From an uncultured Bacteroidia bacterium (lineage in GTDB: Bacteria > Bacteroidota > Bacteroidia > NS11-12g > UBA955), in NCBI GenBank assembly GCA_943789135.1, contig CALSSY010000022.1:1-36243 (forward strand): 36,243 nt of DNA. Direction: 5' to 3'. The translations under genes were made by a program, and so were the position numbers. The notes beneath the pieces are model-generated. The model was not told the origin of the DNA. It was given only the letters and a program-made list of their open reading frames with translations, and did not search any database. Shown piece after piece: positions 9,949 to 19,162 of the stretch. The first letter of the stretch is position 1, and each line of letters begins with the position of its first letter.

Positions 9949-10853
9949 TAAGATTGTATTAAGTCTAAAATGCGTTCCAAATCTTCACGATTTTTGTAGG
10001 AAATGATAATTTTACCCTTTCCACTCACACCATTTTTCAAGTGAACCGCAGCTTTTAATTTTTCGCTGAAGGACTCTGAAATACGATCTATTTCAGGATC
10101 CCAATCGGTTCCAGATACACTGCTATACGTTGGTAGTTTCCCCGCATCTTTTTTAGTTTCCTTAACCAAAGATTCTACATCACGAACGCTCATTTTATTT
10201 TCAATTATTTCTTGAAATAAGTGCATTTGAGCTTCAGGGTCTTCCATGCTAATCATTGCACGGGCATGACCCATTCCAATTTGACCTTGTTTGATTCCCA
10301 ATTGAATTTCTTCAGGTAATTTTAATAAACGAAGGTAATTGGTTACCGTAGAGCGTTCTTTTCCTACACGTTCTCCTAATTCTTCCTGTTTGAGATCGCA
10401 TTCTTCCATCAAACGTTGGTAACTCAATGCAATTTCAATAGCATTTAATTCGCTTCGTTGAATATTTTCGATTAAGGCCATTTCAAGCATGCCCTGATCG
10501 TTTGCAGTTCGAACATAAGCAGGTATTTGGCTTAATCCCGCCATCATAGCCGCCCTGGTTCTTCTTTCTCCGCTTATAAGTTGGTAGTTGTTAAATCCCA
10601 TTTTACGAACCGTAACGGGTTGGATCAATCCATGTACTGAAATTGAAGAAGCCAATTCTTCAAGTGCACTGGGTTCGAAATCTGTTCTTGGTTGAAAGGG
10701 ATTTGCCTCAATTGCAGTAACCGGTATCATTGCAACCGCACCAGCAGATATATCGTCGTTGTTTTTAACATTGATATCTGCCGCATCGTCTAAAAGGGCA
10801 CTAAGTCCGCGGCCCAAAGCCGGATTTTTCTTTTTTACAGGAGGTTTGGTCAT
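9948..10853 (-). CDS. parB: chromosome-partitioning protein ParB
   Basis: ParB binds parS sites near the origin, uses CTP to slide and spread, and works with ParA to segregate chromosomes. The 301-aa protein shows the N-terminal ALGRGLSALL ParA-interaction motif, NPFQPR, the CTP-binding GERRTRAA (residues 95-102), ENIQR (129-133), a helix-turn-helix around 160-185 (VGKERSTVTNYLRLL) and a C-terminal dimerisation segment. The start at 10853 overlaps the parA stop by 4 nt (ATGA). Reading by eye, I did not find a parS-like palindrome with a CACGTG core in the window; it may lie outside. Confidence 0.97.
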   Translation of the reverse strand: MTKPPVKKKNPALGRGLSALLDDAADINVKNNDDISAGAVAMIPVTAIEANPFQPRTDFEPSALEELASSISVHGLIQPVTVRKMGFNNYQLISGERRTRAAMMAGLSQIPAYVRTANDQGMLEMALIENIQRSELNAIEIALSYQRLMEECDLKQEELGERVGKERSTVTNYLRLLKLPEEIQLGIKQGQIGMGHARAMISMEDPEAQMHLFQEIIENKMSVRDVESLVKETKKDAGKLPTYSSVSGTDWDPEIDRISESFSEKLKAAVHLKNGVSGKGKIIISYKNREDLERILDLIQS

Positions 10854-11647
10854 ATTGGCGCGTTTTCTTCAGAAGGGGTTATGATTCCGTTTTTAATTAA
10901 TATTTCTTTTGCTAGGTTCAAGTAGTTTATAGACCCTTTACTATCCGCATCGTGGTAAATTACCGGCACCCCGTAACTTGGAGCCTCTCCAAGTTTAGTA
11001 TTACGTTGGATGATGGTTTCAAATACGATATCCTGAAAATGTGTTTTAACATCCTCAACCACTTGATTGCACAATCGCAAACGGCTGTCGTACATGGTAA
11101 GTAAAATACCTTCAATTTCCAGGTGCTTATTTAAATGAGTTTGAATGATCTTAATGGTGTTTAATAACTTACCTAATCCTTCAAGAGCGAAGTACTCGCA
11201 TTGTACGGGTATGATTACGCTATCAGAAGCTACCAAAGAATTGGTGGTGATTAATCCCAAAGATGGAGAACAATCTATGATAATGAAATCATAGGCATCC
11301 TTTAATGGTTTAAGCGTACCAGCCATAATATGCTCTCGGTTTGGCATGTCTAGAAATTCAATTTCAGCTCCCACCAAATCAATATTCGAGGGCATGATAT
11401 CTAAAAATGGAGTTTCTGTGCTCAGGATTACATCCTGAGGACGAATATCTTGTACCAAACATTCGTAAAGTCCCAATTTGATGTTTTTGGGATTTAAGCC
11501 TATTCCTGAAGAACTATTTGCCTGCGGATCCGCATCTACCAGAAGTGTCTTGTATTCAAGAACAGCCAAGCTAGCCGCTAAATTGATCGCAGATGTAGTC
11601 TTTCCTACGCCTCCTTTTTGGTTTGCAATCGATATTATCTTACCCAT
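10850..11647 (-). CDS. parA: chromosome-partitioning ATPase ParA/Soj
   Basis: ParA is the ATPase partner of ParB, using nucleoid binding and ATP hydrolysis to move origins. The 265-aa length is usual for chromosomal ParA (Soj), without the extra DNA-binding domain of plasmid types. The deviant Walker A motif KGGVGKTT occupies residues 11-18, the A' region is VDADPQANSS, and the Walker B region is FIIIDCSPSLG. It is the first gene of the minus-strand operon parA-parB-DUF5683-TPR, divergent from the solute-binding protein gene across 100 bp. Conserved ParAB near housekeeping genes argues for a chromosomal origin. Confidence 0.97.
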   Translation of the reverse strand: MGKIISIANQKGGVGKTTSAINLAASLAVLEYKTLLVDADPQANSSSGIGLNPKNIKLGLYECLVQDIRPQDVILSTETPFLDIMPSNIDLVGAEIEFLDMPNREHIMAGTLKPLKDAYDFIIIDCSPSLGLITTNSLVASDSVIIPVQCEYFALEGLGKLLNTIKIIQTHLNKHLEIEGILLTMYDSRLRLCNQVVEDVKTHFQDIVFETIIQRNTKLGEAPSYGVPVIYHDADSKGSINYLNLAKEILIKNGIITPSEENAPI

Positions 11648-11710
11648 ATTGTTATTGTTTCTATTTGTTTGCCGTGCAAAACCAATAATTTACGGCTGAA
11701 CGAAAAAGCA

Positions 11711-11718
11711 TATTTTTG
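11711..11718 (+). promoter_or_regulatory. -7 box TATTTTTG before solute-binding protein
   Basis: This is a perfect TAnnTTTG match. A TTTA (11689-11692), one base off TTTG, lies 18 nt upstream and could be the -33 box. The ATG is 29 nt downstream, so this would be a conventional leadered transcript. Confidence 0.45.
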
Positions 11719-11747
11719 TTTTCCATTTTGCTCAACCAAAAATTCCA

Positions 11748-13532
11748 ATGATGCCCTGCTGCTCCAATCAAAACCAGATTAGAAAAAACAAATTTATCTC
11801 ATTCGGCTCTGTGTTTCCTACATCCGGACTGATCGTTTTATTCACTTTTTTTGGGTTTGGGTGTGGTGAAAATGTGGATAAGATTCCGGAGGCTCAGGTT
11901 TTTCGGTATAATGAGGATGTTTCGGTAAATACCCTTGATCCGGTTTACATAAAATCACAATCTGAAATATGGATTGGGTCACAGATTTACGAGGGTTTAG
12001 TTGCATTAAACAATGAACTAAAGCCAGTACCTCAGATTGCCAAATACTGGGAAATAAGCGATTCGGGACGTGTGTATAAGTTTGTGATCAGACCGGGCTT
12101 GCAATTTACCTCAACGGATACGGATAAAAACGGGGATCTCCCTCAAAAACATCGCGATTTGGGTGTTCGTGATATTGCATACAGTCTTTATCGCCTATTA
12201 GATCCAAAAACGGCTTCTCCAGGTGCATGGATACTGAATGATAAAATGGATTTCCCCAAGAATATTGGAAATCAAACGAATATCAATTACGATGATTGTC
12301 GAAATCAAATTACATCACCCATTTATACGCCGAATGATTCTACAGTTATCCTGCGATTAAACCGACCATTCCCAGCCTTTTTATCTTTATTGGCTACCAA
12401 TTTTGCATGGATAACCCCATACAATTCAAAAGATTTGGGCTTTAAACCAATTGGAAGCGGCCCGTTTTATTTACGTCGTTGGGAAAACGATGTGAAGATG
12501 GTTTTATTGAAAAACGAAACGTACCATATGAAGGATAATGGAGCACAACTGCCTTATCTGAACGCAGTAAACATCAGTTTTGTTAAAAGTAAGCAAACGG
12601 CTTTTATGCAGTTTATGGCGGGGAATTACGATTTTTTTAATGGTGTTGATGCTTCTTTTATTGACGAATTGCTTACCGATAGTGCCACTCTAAATCCAAA
12701 ATATGCCTCGAGAATAAAGGCCTTATTAACCGATTTCTTAAATACTGAATACATAGGATTTTATTTAGGCGATTCATTAAATGGGCGGCTCAATCCCTAC
12801 ACCGACAAAAATCTCCGAAAAGCCTTACAATTGGGTATCGATAGAAAGGCTTTGTTGAAATATTTAAGAAATGGCTTAGGTGTAATTGGCGGTCAGGGAT
12901 TTGTACCCCCTGCATTATTAATAATTAACGATAGTACAAACCATCAGCAAAATCCTAGAAACCAGATTCAATTCGAATCATCATTGGCCAGACAATACTT
13001 TGTGAAGAGTGCATTTTTCAATACGCCGAATAAATTCAAACCACTGGTTTTAACGACTACCACGGATTATCTTGATATGGCGGTTTTTCTGCAAAATGCA
13101 TGGAAACAAATTGGCATCGAGGTAAAAATTGAAATTCAAACAGGTGGGATGTTGCGCCAACTACGAAATGCGGGTAAACTGGGAATGTTCAGAGGCTCTT
13201 GGATTGCAGATTATCCCGATGCAGAAAATTACTTAGCCTGTTTTTATGGTGCATATAAATCTCCCAATGGACCTAATTATACCCATTTTGATTCCCCAGA
13301 TTTTGATCGTGTTTTTGAAAAAGTAGCCTTTGGGAAAATCGAATCTGAAAAAGATATATCGGACCGATATGATGCTGCCATATTGGCTAATGACATCACT
13401 AAGGAAGAAGCACCTATTGTTGTATTGTATTACGATAAAAGTGTTCGTTTGATGCAAAAAAACATTACAGGATTATCGAACGACCCTATAAATAGATTGG
13501 ATTTACGATTCGTGAAGAAAATCAAAAACTAG
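11748..13532 (+). CDS. ABC transporter solute-binding lipoprotein, peptide/oligopeptide family 5
   Basis: This is the extracytoplasmic binding component of an Opp/Dpp-type importer (SBP_bac_5). The 594-aa protein has a hydrophobic leader ending in a lipobox-like FFGFGC, giving a lipidated C39; the 38 residues before it are longer than usual, and a downstream start cannot be excluded. Family features include EIWIGSQIYEGLVAL, KYWEISDSGRVYKFVIRPGLQF, the PIGSGPFYLRRW motif, RKALQLGIDRKALL and GSWIADYPDAENYL. In the Bacteroidota these proteins often stand alone, as here: no permease or ATPase gene is adjacent. The ligand is probably a peptide, but this is by family only. It converges on mlaF with an 11-bp overlap. 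Confidence 0.9.
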   Translation: MMPCCSNQNQIRKNKFISFGSVFPTSGLIVLFTFFGFGCGENVDKIPEAQVFRYNEDVSVNTLDPVYIKSQSEIWIGSQIYEGLVALNNELKPVPQIAKYWEISDSGRVYKFVIRPGLQFTSTDTDKNGDLPQKHRDLGVRDIAYSLYRLLDPKTASPGAWILNDKMDFPKNIGNQTNINYDDCRNQITSPIYTPNDSTVILRLNRPFPAFLSLLATNFAWITPYNSKDLGFKPIGSGPFYLRRWENDVKMVLLKNETYHMKDNGAQLPYLNAVNISFVKSKQTAFMQFMAGNYDFFNGVDASFIDELLTDSATLNPKYASRIKALLTDFLNTEYIGFYLGDSLNGRLNPYTDKNLRKALQLGIDRKALLKYLRNGLGVIGGQGFVPPALLIINDSTNHQQNPRNQIQFESSLARQYFVKSAFFNTPNKFKPLVLTTTTDYLDMAVFLQNAWKQIGIEVKIEIQTGGMLRQLRNAGKLGMFRGSWIADYPDAENYLACFYGAYKSPNGPNYTHFDSPDFDRVFEKVAFGKIESEKDISDRYDAAILANDITKEEAPIVVLYYDKSVRLMQKNITGLSNDPINRLDLRFVKKIKN

Positions 13533-14254
13533 CTTTGAAGAAAGCCGATAGGGCAGGATTTTCGTCGTATCCGCGTTCTAGATGGTCATTGCTGCCCACC
13601 CAACCAACTTTTCCCTGATAAATGAAAATAATTTTATGTCCGATATCGGCAACGGTTTTCATGTCGTGGCTGTTGATTACGGTAGTTATGCCGAGGTCTT
13701 CCGTTATTTGAACCAATAAATCGTCAATAACTCTGCTGGTTAAGGGGTCAAGTCCAGAATTCGGCTCATCGCAAAAAAGATATTTAATCGGTAAGGCAAT
13801 GGCACGGGCAATTCCTACTCGCTTTTTCATACCTCCAGATATTTCAGAAGGATATTTAGAATTGCAATTAACTAGGTTGACTTTAGCCAAACATTCGTTT
13901 ACGCGGGCAATTCTATCCGATGACCTTTAAATCCGAGAACATTTTTAAAGGAAACTCGATATTTTCTTCAACGGTTAGGGAATCAATAAGTGCGTTATTC
14001 TGAAATAACATGCCAATTTCCCGGCGTAAAATCTGTCGTTCCTTGTAATCCATGGTGCCCAACAGGCGATTATCGTATCGAATATTGCCGGTATCGGGTT
14101 GTAACAACCCAACAAGACATTTTAACAATACCGATTTACCACTACCACTTGAACCAATGACCAAATTGGGTTTGCCCGGTTCGAATTTCAGGTTGATGTC
14201 GTTAAGAACATGCTTATCGTTAAACGATTTATATAGTCCTTCAACTTCGATCAT
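13522..14254 (-). CDS. mlaF: Mla-type phospholipid transport ATPase MlaF (one frameshift)
   Basis: MlaF is the cytoplasmic ABC ATPase that drives MlaE in moving phospholipid between inner and outer membrane. The first frame carries Walker A (GSSGSGKSVLLK) and the Q-loop (LFQNNALIDSLTV). After a one-base shift near 13917 the second frame carries signature SGGMKKR, Walker B (YLFCDEPNSGLDP) and the switch histidine in INSHDMKT. The sequence between them (SDRIARVNECLAKVNL) is recovered in the third reading, so the gene is whole. The ATG at 14254 overlaps the mlaE stop (ATGA). No MlaD-like MCE gene follows, because the next gene is convergent. Confidence 0.92.
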
Positions 14255-15016
14255 AATCCAAGAAATATTTGAGCAATTACGAGATCAAAAAATAAAATGG
14301 CAATACAGATTTTGGTAACCGCTTTTGTGCCGGCTTCTCCTACTTCTAATGCACCACCCTCGGTATAATAACCTTGAAAAGAACTTAAACTTGTAATTAG
14401 AAAGGCAAAAATGAAACCCTTTAATTAGCATGATTTTTACGTATTCAGCGTGGAATACCATTCTCGCACCTTCAACCAAATCGTCAAGTGTAAGTGCGCT
14501 AGTAAATTTAGTTGCTAATATTCCGCCATACAGCAATAAAAAATTCGCTACAATAATCAAACTTGGAATCATAATCAAACCTGCAACGATCTTAGGCAAA
14601 GCCACAAACGAGGCAGAATTAATACCCATAACCTCATAGGCATCTATTTGTTCTGATATTTTTTTATTTCCAATTTCAGAGGCAATATTGGCGCCTATTT
14701 TACCTGCTAATACCAAACACGTAACGGTTGGAGCTAATTCTAATATTGCAGAAGTACTCACAACAGCGCCAACTACAAATTTTGGAATTAGCTGGGTAGG
14801 GAAAAGGTCACTCGGTGTTAATAATTGATTGGCTGTTTGAATGGTGGTTACAGCACCCGTAAATGTGGCAATTAACATCACAACTAAAAGCGACTCGATA
14901 CCAATATTGTGCATTTCGCGGAAGGTGATTTTCCAAAACACAGGCCATTTCTGTGGGCGTTTCAATACGTAACGCATGAATATGGCAAAGCGACCTAATT
15001 CCGTGAAAAAACTCAT
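14251..15016 (-). CDS. mlaE: Mla-type phospholipid permease MlaE (one frameshift)
   Basis: MlaE is the inner-membrane permease of an MlaFEDB-like lipid transporter (MCE-associated permease family). About 255 aa after repair. Five or so hydrophobic segments are visible. Family motifs include FTGAVTTIQTANQL near residue 50, PTVTCLVLAGKIGANIASEIG, EQIDAYEVMGI and the cytoplasmic EGARMVFHAEY. A one-base shift near 14420 diverts the main frame; the true end runs on as FIFAFLITSLSSFQGYYT, GALEVGEAGTKAV and FFDLVIAQIFLGL, which is typical of the family. The stop shares bases with the mlaF start. Confidence 0.92.
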
Positions 15017-15076
15017 TTAAGCCGTGAAATTACATCAAAAACGCAGCCATCCCAAATAAGGCTTTGTTAAATTTGG

Positions 15077-17181
15077 CTAACTAATTTTACTCCAAATGGT
15101 TCGGTTGGGCGTTTTTTGTAACTCGTATCGTATCGGAGCACTTTCTGGTAAGGTCAGTAGCTCATCAAAATCTAGCCAACTTTCGGCTTCTGCTCTTGCT
15201 GCTATTAATATGGCTTCGTCTTTTCTGATATCACTTAATTTCAAATCAAGAATACCACTTTGTTTTGTTCCGTCCAACTCCCCTGGACCTCTCAGTTCTA
15301 AATCTACTTTGGCAATTTCAAATCCATCGGTTGTTCGGACCATGGTTTGGATACGCTTTTTTCCATTTGATGACAGGGGATATCCGGACATTAGTAATGC
15401 AATAACTTTGTTCAGCGCCACGTCCGACCCGACCTCTCAATTGGTGGAGTTGTGAAAGTCCAAAACGTTCGGTATTCTCAATAACCATGACACTGGCATT
15501 GGGAACGTTAACCCCCACTTCAATTACCGTAGTTGCCACCATAATTTGTGTTTTGCCCGATTTGAATTTATGCATTTCCGATTCTTTTTCAGCAGGCTTC
15601 ATGCGCCCATGCAACAAACTGTAGGTATAAGTGGGAGGGGGTAAATATTCACAAACCATATCGTAGCCCGACATTAAACTTTGTAATGCGAGTTTGGGGG
15701 AATCTTCTATTAGCGGAAATACATAATAAACCTGACGTCCTTTAGCTATTTCATCTTTTAAAAAATCCATTACCAAGGCTCTATTGGCTTCATTTCTGTG
15801 AACGGTAATAATGGGTTTCCTTCCTTTAGGTAATTGATCGATGATACTCACATCCAAATCGCCGTAAAGTGTCATAGCCAGGGTTCTTGGAATTGGCGTT
15901 GCGGTCATAACCAAGATATGGGGCAACACCCGTCCTTTTTTCCAAAGCCTGGCTCTTTGTGCAACTCCGAATCTATGTTGTTCATCAATTACGACCAAGC
16001 CAAGAGATTTGAATTTTACATCGTCCTCCAGTAAGGCATGCGTTCCAATAATTATTTGAATTTCGCCCTCTGCTAGAGCTTCTAAAAGTAGAGTTCGATT
16101 CTTTTTAGTCGTTGATCCGGTTAATAAACCAACTTTCAAACCAAGTGGCTCGAGTGCCTCTCCAATTCCAATTGCATGTTGTTGGGCTAAAATTTCAGTT
16201 GGAGCAATTAAGCAACTTTGATAGCCATTATCCAGAGCGAGTAGCATGCTCAACTGAGCTACCATGGTTTTACCACTTCCTACATCCCCTTGTAACAATC
16301 GATTCATCTGCTTTCCAGATTTCATGTCGGCGCGTATTTCTTTAATTACGCGCTTTTGAGCATCGGTAAGTTCAAAGGGTAGGTGATTTTCGTAATAATT
16401 TAAGAATTGTTGTCCTACGTTTTCAAAAATCAATCCTTTATAGGTGCGGTTACGTGATCCTTTTAACTGAAGATGACGCAATTGCAAATAAAATAATTCT
16501 TCAAATTTCAAACGTTGAGTCGCACGTTCTAAATCTTGAGGATTTTTTGGTGCATGTAAACTTTTAACAGCCTCTGTTCGCGAGATGAAATTGAATTTTT
16601 TCAGGGTACTTTCTGGGAGGTTTTCGGGAATGTGAAAGTCTTTATCTTCTACAACTTGTTTACTTATTTTAGCGAGTAGTTTATTCTCGACTTTTTTCCG
16701 TTTTAAACCTTCTGTTAATGGGTAAACCGGTGTTAAACCTAACTGAGATAGTTGAATATCTTGCCCAATTATTTGTAATTCTGGGTGTGCAATGTTGAAA
16801 TGTCCACGGAAATTTTGAATCTTTCCATAAGCGAGATATGGAGTCTGGGTTTTTAAAGATTGTGCTATCCATTTGGCCCCTTGAAACCAAATCAACTCAA
16901 TTTGGCCCGTCTCATCTCGTAACATGGCGGTATAACGTTGTCCCGCACCAATTCCCTGAAACTCACCTGGAATAATTACGCCTTTCAAGCTGAACATAAA
17001 TATCGGTGTATTCAGGGCTTTGAATGATGGGTGTTATTTTTGATCGGTCTTCATGTCTAAAAGGGTAGTGGCTTAATAAATCTGCAATCGTAAAAATACC
17101 CAATTCTGTATTCAACGCCTGTGCCTTGGCCGGTCCAACTCCTTTTAAAAATTCAATTTTTGTATCCAAAGCCAAGGGCAT
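15077..17181 (-). CDS. recG: ATP-dependent DNA helicase RecG (two frameshifts)
   Basis: RecG is a branch-migrating helicase that rescues stalled replication forks and helps recombination. The whole reads as about 700 aa, the usual length. The N-terminal part (16980-17181) has the helix-hairpin-helix-like GVGPAKAQALNTELG. The wedge/OB domain follows (GEFQGIGAGQRYTAMLRD). The helicase core has Walker A GDVGSGKTM at about 16266-16289, the DEQHRFG box at about 15965-15985, SATP-type TATPIPRTLAMTLYG, and the LHQLRGRVGRG motif VI. The TRG region sits in the C-terminal frame (FEIAKVDLELRGPGEL). One-base shifts near 16985 and 15425 split it into three frames. A perfect -7 box ends 4 nt before the ATG. 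Confidence 0.95.
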
Positions 17182-17185
17182 CCAA

Positions 17186-17193
17186 CAAAAATA
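17186..17193 (-). promoter_or_regulatory. -7 box TATTTTTG before recG
   Basis: Perfect TAnnTTTG on the minus strand, ending 4 nt before the recG ATG (17181). A TTTG further upstream is 27 nt away, too far to be a standard -33 box. Confidence 0.45.
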
Positions 17194-17231
17194 CTAATTT
17201 TCTAACGCTTGGAGTTTTTACAAACTTGTTG

Positions 17232-17243
17232 ATTTACGTAAAT
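17232..17243. promoter_or_regulatory. 12-bp perfect palindrome ahead of alkB
   Basis: ATTTACGTAAAT is a perfect inverted repeat centred 39 bp before the alkB ATG, in the short divergent spacer between recG and alkB. Its size and place suit an operator for a dimeric regulator. No known regulator can be named from it. Confidence 0.35.
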
Positions 17244-17276
17244 TGCAAATAGTAAACCCATTGAATTGAATATGTT

Positions 17277-18320
17277 ATGAGAGCATTTGGATATTTATTC
17301 GCTTTTTTTCCGGCATTGTTATTTTTAATTTCATTAGAATCAAGTGGAATTCTAGCTTGGTTGTGTGTTGGAGTCGTTTTCATAATCATTCCCATTTTGG
17401 AATGGCTAATAGGAGTGCGGAATAATCAACTCACCACAGAACAATTGAAATTAAGATCTCAAGATAAAAGATTTGATCTTGTTTTGTATGCTTTGGTTCC
17501 AGTTCAATGGGTCTTAATTCTGATTTTTGGCAACTTTTTTTCAATTATTCCCATATCAAATTGGGGATTCGAGGAATGGGGGAAAATCATGGGAATGGGT
17601 ATATTGTGTGGAAGTTACGGGATCAATGTAGCTCATGAATTGGGTCATAGAAATTCCAAAATGGAACAGAAAATGGCGCAATCCTTACTTCTGACATCCT
17701 TGTACATGCATTTTTTTATAGAGCATAATCGAGGGCATCATAAACATGTTGCAACTCCAGAAGATCCTTCAACGGCAAGATTGAATGAGCCTGTTCAACT
17801 TTTCTGGATGCGTTCCATGTTTCAGACTTGGGTGAAATCATGGCAATTGGAATTTGAAAGACTGAAGCGCGAGAATCTACCGCGTTTCCATTACAGTAAT
17901 CAGATGTTGCAATTTCAATTGATTCAGTTGATCTATATGGGAATCGTGTATCTTTTGTTTGGGGGAAATGGATTTACAGCTTTGTTAATTGCAGCCTTTA
18001 TTGGTGCTGTATTACTTGAGACCATAAATTACATCGAGCATTACGGATTGCTGCGCAAAAAAACAGCGCAAGGTTATTACGAGCTTGTAGAAACCAAACA
18101 TTCATGGAACAGCAATCATTTAATCGGTCGATTATTGCTTTTTGAATTATCAAGGCATTCGGATCACCATTATAAATCACATAAAAAATATCAGGAATTG
18201 CAATCAGCACCTGAAGCACCGCAAATGCCTACTGGATACCCAGGAATGATGGTGTTGAGTATGATTTTTCCATTATGGTTCTGGATGATGAATAAGCGAG
18301 TGGCTCAATTCAATTCCTAG
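17277..18320 (+). CDS. alkB: AlkB-type alkane 1-monooxygenase (integral membrane di-iron)
   Basis: AlkB hydroxylates the terminal carbon of alkanes or other alkyl chains, using O2 and electrons from rubredoxin, in the inner membrane. The 347-aa protein has all the hallmarks: HELGH (H120, H124), EHNRGHH (H150, H154, H155) followed by VATPEDPSTAR, the NYIEHYGL motif (H255) that separates AlkB from fatty acid desaturases, and LSRHSDHH (H294, H297, H298). Late MPTGYPGM also fits. Four to six hydrophobic segments surround these. It is shorter than the roughly 400 aa of Pseudomonas AlkB. No rubredoxin or rubredoxin reductase is adjacent. fabG follows after 17 bp but has its own -7 box. The natural substrate in this organism is unknown and may not be an alkane. 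Confidence 0.93.
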   Translation: MRAFGYLFAFFPALLFLISLESSGILAWLCVGVVFIIIPILEWLIGVRNNQLTTEQLKLRSQDKRFDLVLYALVPVQWVLILIFGNFFSIIPISNWGFEEWGKIMGMGILCGSYGINVAHELGHRNSKMEQKMAQSLLLTSLYMHFFIEHNRGHHKHVATPEDPSTARLNEPVQLFWMRSMFQTWVKSWQLEFERLKRENLPRFHYSNQMLQFQLIQLIYMGIVYLLFGGNGFTALLIAAFIGAVLLETINYIEHYGLLRKKTAQGYYELVETKHSWNSNHLIGRLLLFELSRHSDHHYKSHKKYQELQSAPEAPQMPTGYPGMMVLSMIFPLWFWMMNKRVAQFNS

Positions 18321-18324
18321 ATTG

Positions 18325-18332
18325 TATCTTTG
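18325..18332 (+). promoter_or_regulatory. -7 box TATCTTTG before fabG
   Basis: Perfect TAnnTTTG ending 5 nt before the fabG ATG (18338) and lying just after the alkB stop. It would give fabG a promoter separate from alkB, with an almost leaderless transcript. Confidence 0.45.
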
Positions 18333-18337
18333 CGACT

Positions 18338-19082
18338 ATGTTATCAGGAAAAACTGCTTTGATTACCGGTGCTTCTCGAGGTATAGGAAAAGGAATCGCC
18401 GAAGTGTTTGCTAAAAATGGTTGTAATATCGCATTTACGTTTGCCAGTTCTGTAGAAAAAGCCCGTGCATTTGAGGCAGAATTGTCAGAAAAATACGGAG
18501 TAACAGTAAAAGGATACCAAAGTAACGCGGCAGATTTCAAACAAAGTGAAACCCTTGCAGAGCAGGTGATTTCTGAATTTGGCAAAGTAGATATCCTCAT
18601 CAATAACGCAGGTATTACCCGCGATGGTTTGATGTTACGTATGTCGGAAGAACAGTGGGATGAGGTAATCAATACCAATTTAAAGAGTGCTTTTAACCTG
18701 ACCAAATCCTTCTTGCGTCATTTCCTAGGGAAATAAAGCAGGCAGTATCATTAATATGTCAAGTGTTGTTGGGGTTACTGGTAATGCCGGACAAGCAAAT
18801 TATTCAGCCTCAAAAGCGGGAATGATTGGATTTACAAAAAGTATTGCCAAAGAATTAGGTTCCAGAAATGTGCGTTGCAATGCGGTGGCACCTGGATTTA
18901 TAGAAACAGAAATGACAGAAGCTTTAGATGAGAATATACGTAAAGGTTGGACCGATACCATCCCTTTGAAACGTGGTGGAACTCCTGAAGATGTTGCTCA
19001 AGCTTGTTTATTCTTAGCTTCAGACATGAGTACGTATATTACCGGACAAACCATATCGGTTTGCGGTGGAATGTTGATGTAA
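18338..19082 (+). CDS. fabG: 3-oxoacyl-[acyl-carrier-protein] reductase FabG (one frameshift)
   Basis: FabG carries out the NADPH-dependent reduction of 3-ketoacyl-ACP in each cycle of type II fatty acid synthesis. About 248 aa after repair, the normal length. TGASRGIG near the N terminus binds the cofactor and NNAG follows. After a one-base shift near 18730 come INMSSVVG (catalytic Ser), YSASKAG (catalytic Tyr and Lys), [11 protein letters not shown] and the C-terminal [13 protein letters not shown]. The shift is explained by one extra A in the run after GGG; removing it restores [12 protein letters not shown]. FabG is normally essential, so a true pseudogene here is very unlikely unless a second copy exists. 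A membrane hydroxylase gene (alkB) lies directly upstream. Confidence 0.93.
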
Positions 19083-19162
19083 AATTTCACATCAGTCAAA
19101 AGTCAAACTCTGAATAAATTTCTTTTTAAAACAACTTATTAATCATCATCCGATAACTTAAA

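Noticed and set aside
9948..11647. A plasmid or integrated element because of parAB
   Set aside because: ParA has the short chromosomal form and the neighbours are all core chromosomal genes; no replication initiator, integrase or attachment repeat is seen.
17277..18320. Fatty acid desaturase instead of AlkB
   Set aside because: The EHNRGHH and LSRHSDHH boxes with NYIEHYG between them are specific to the AlkB group.
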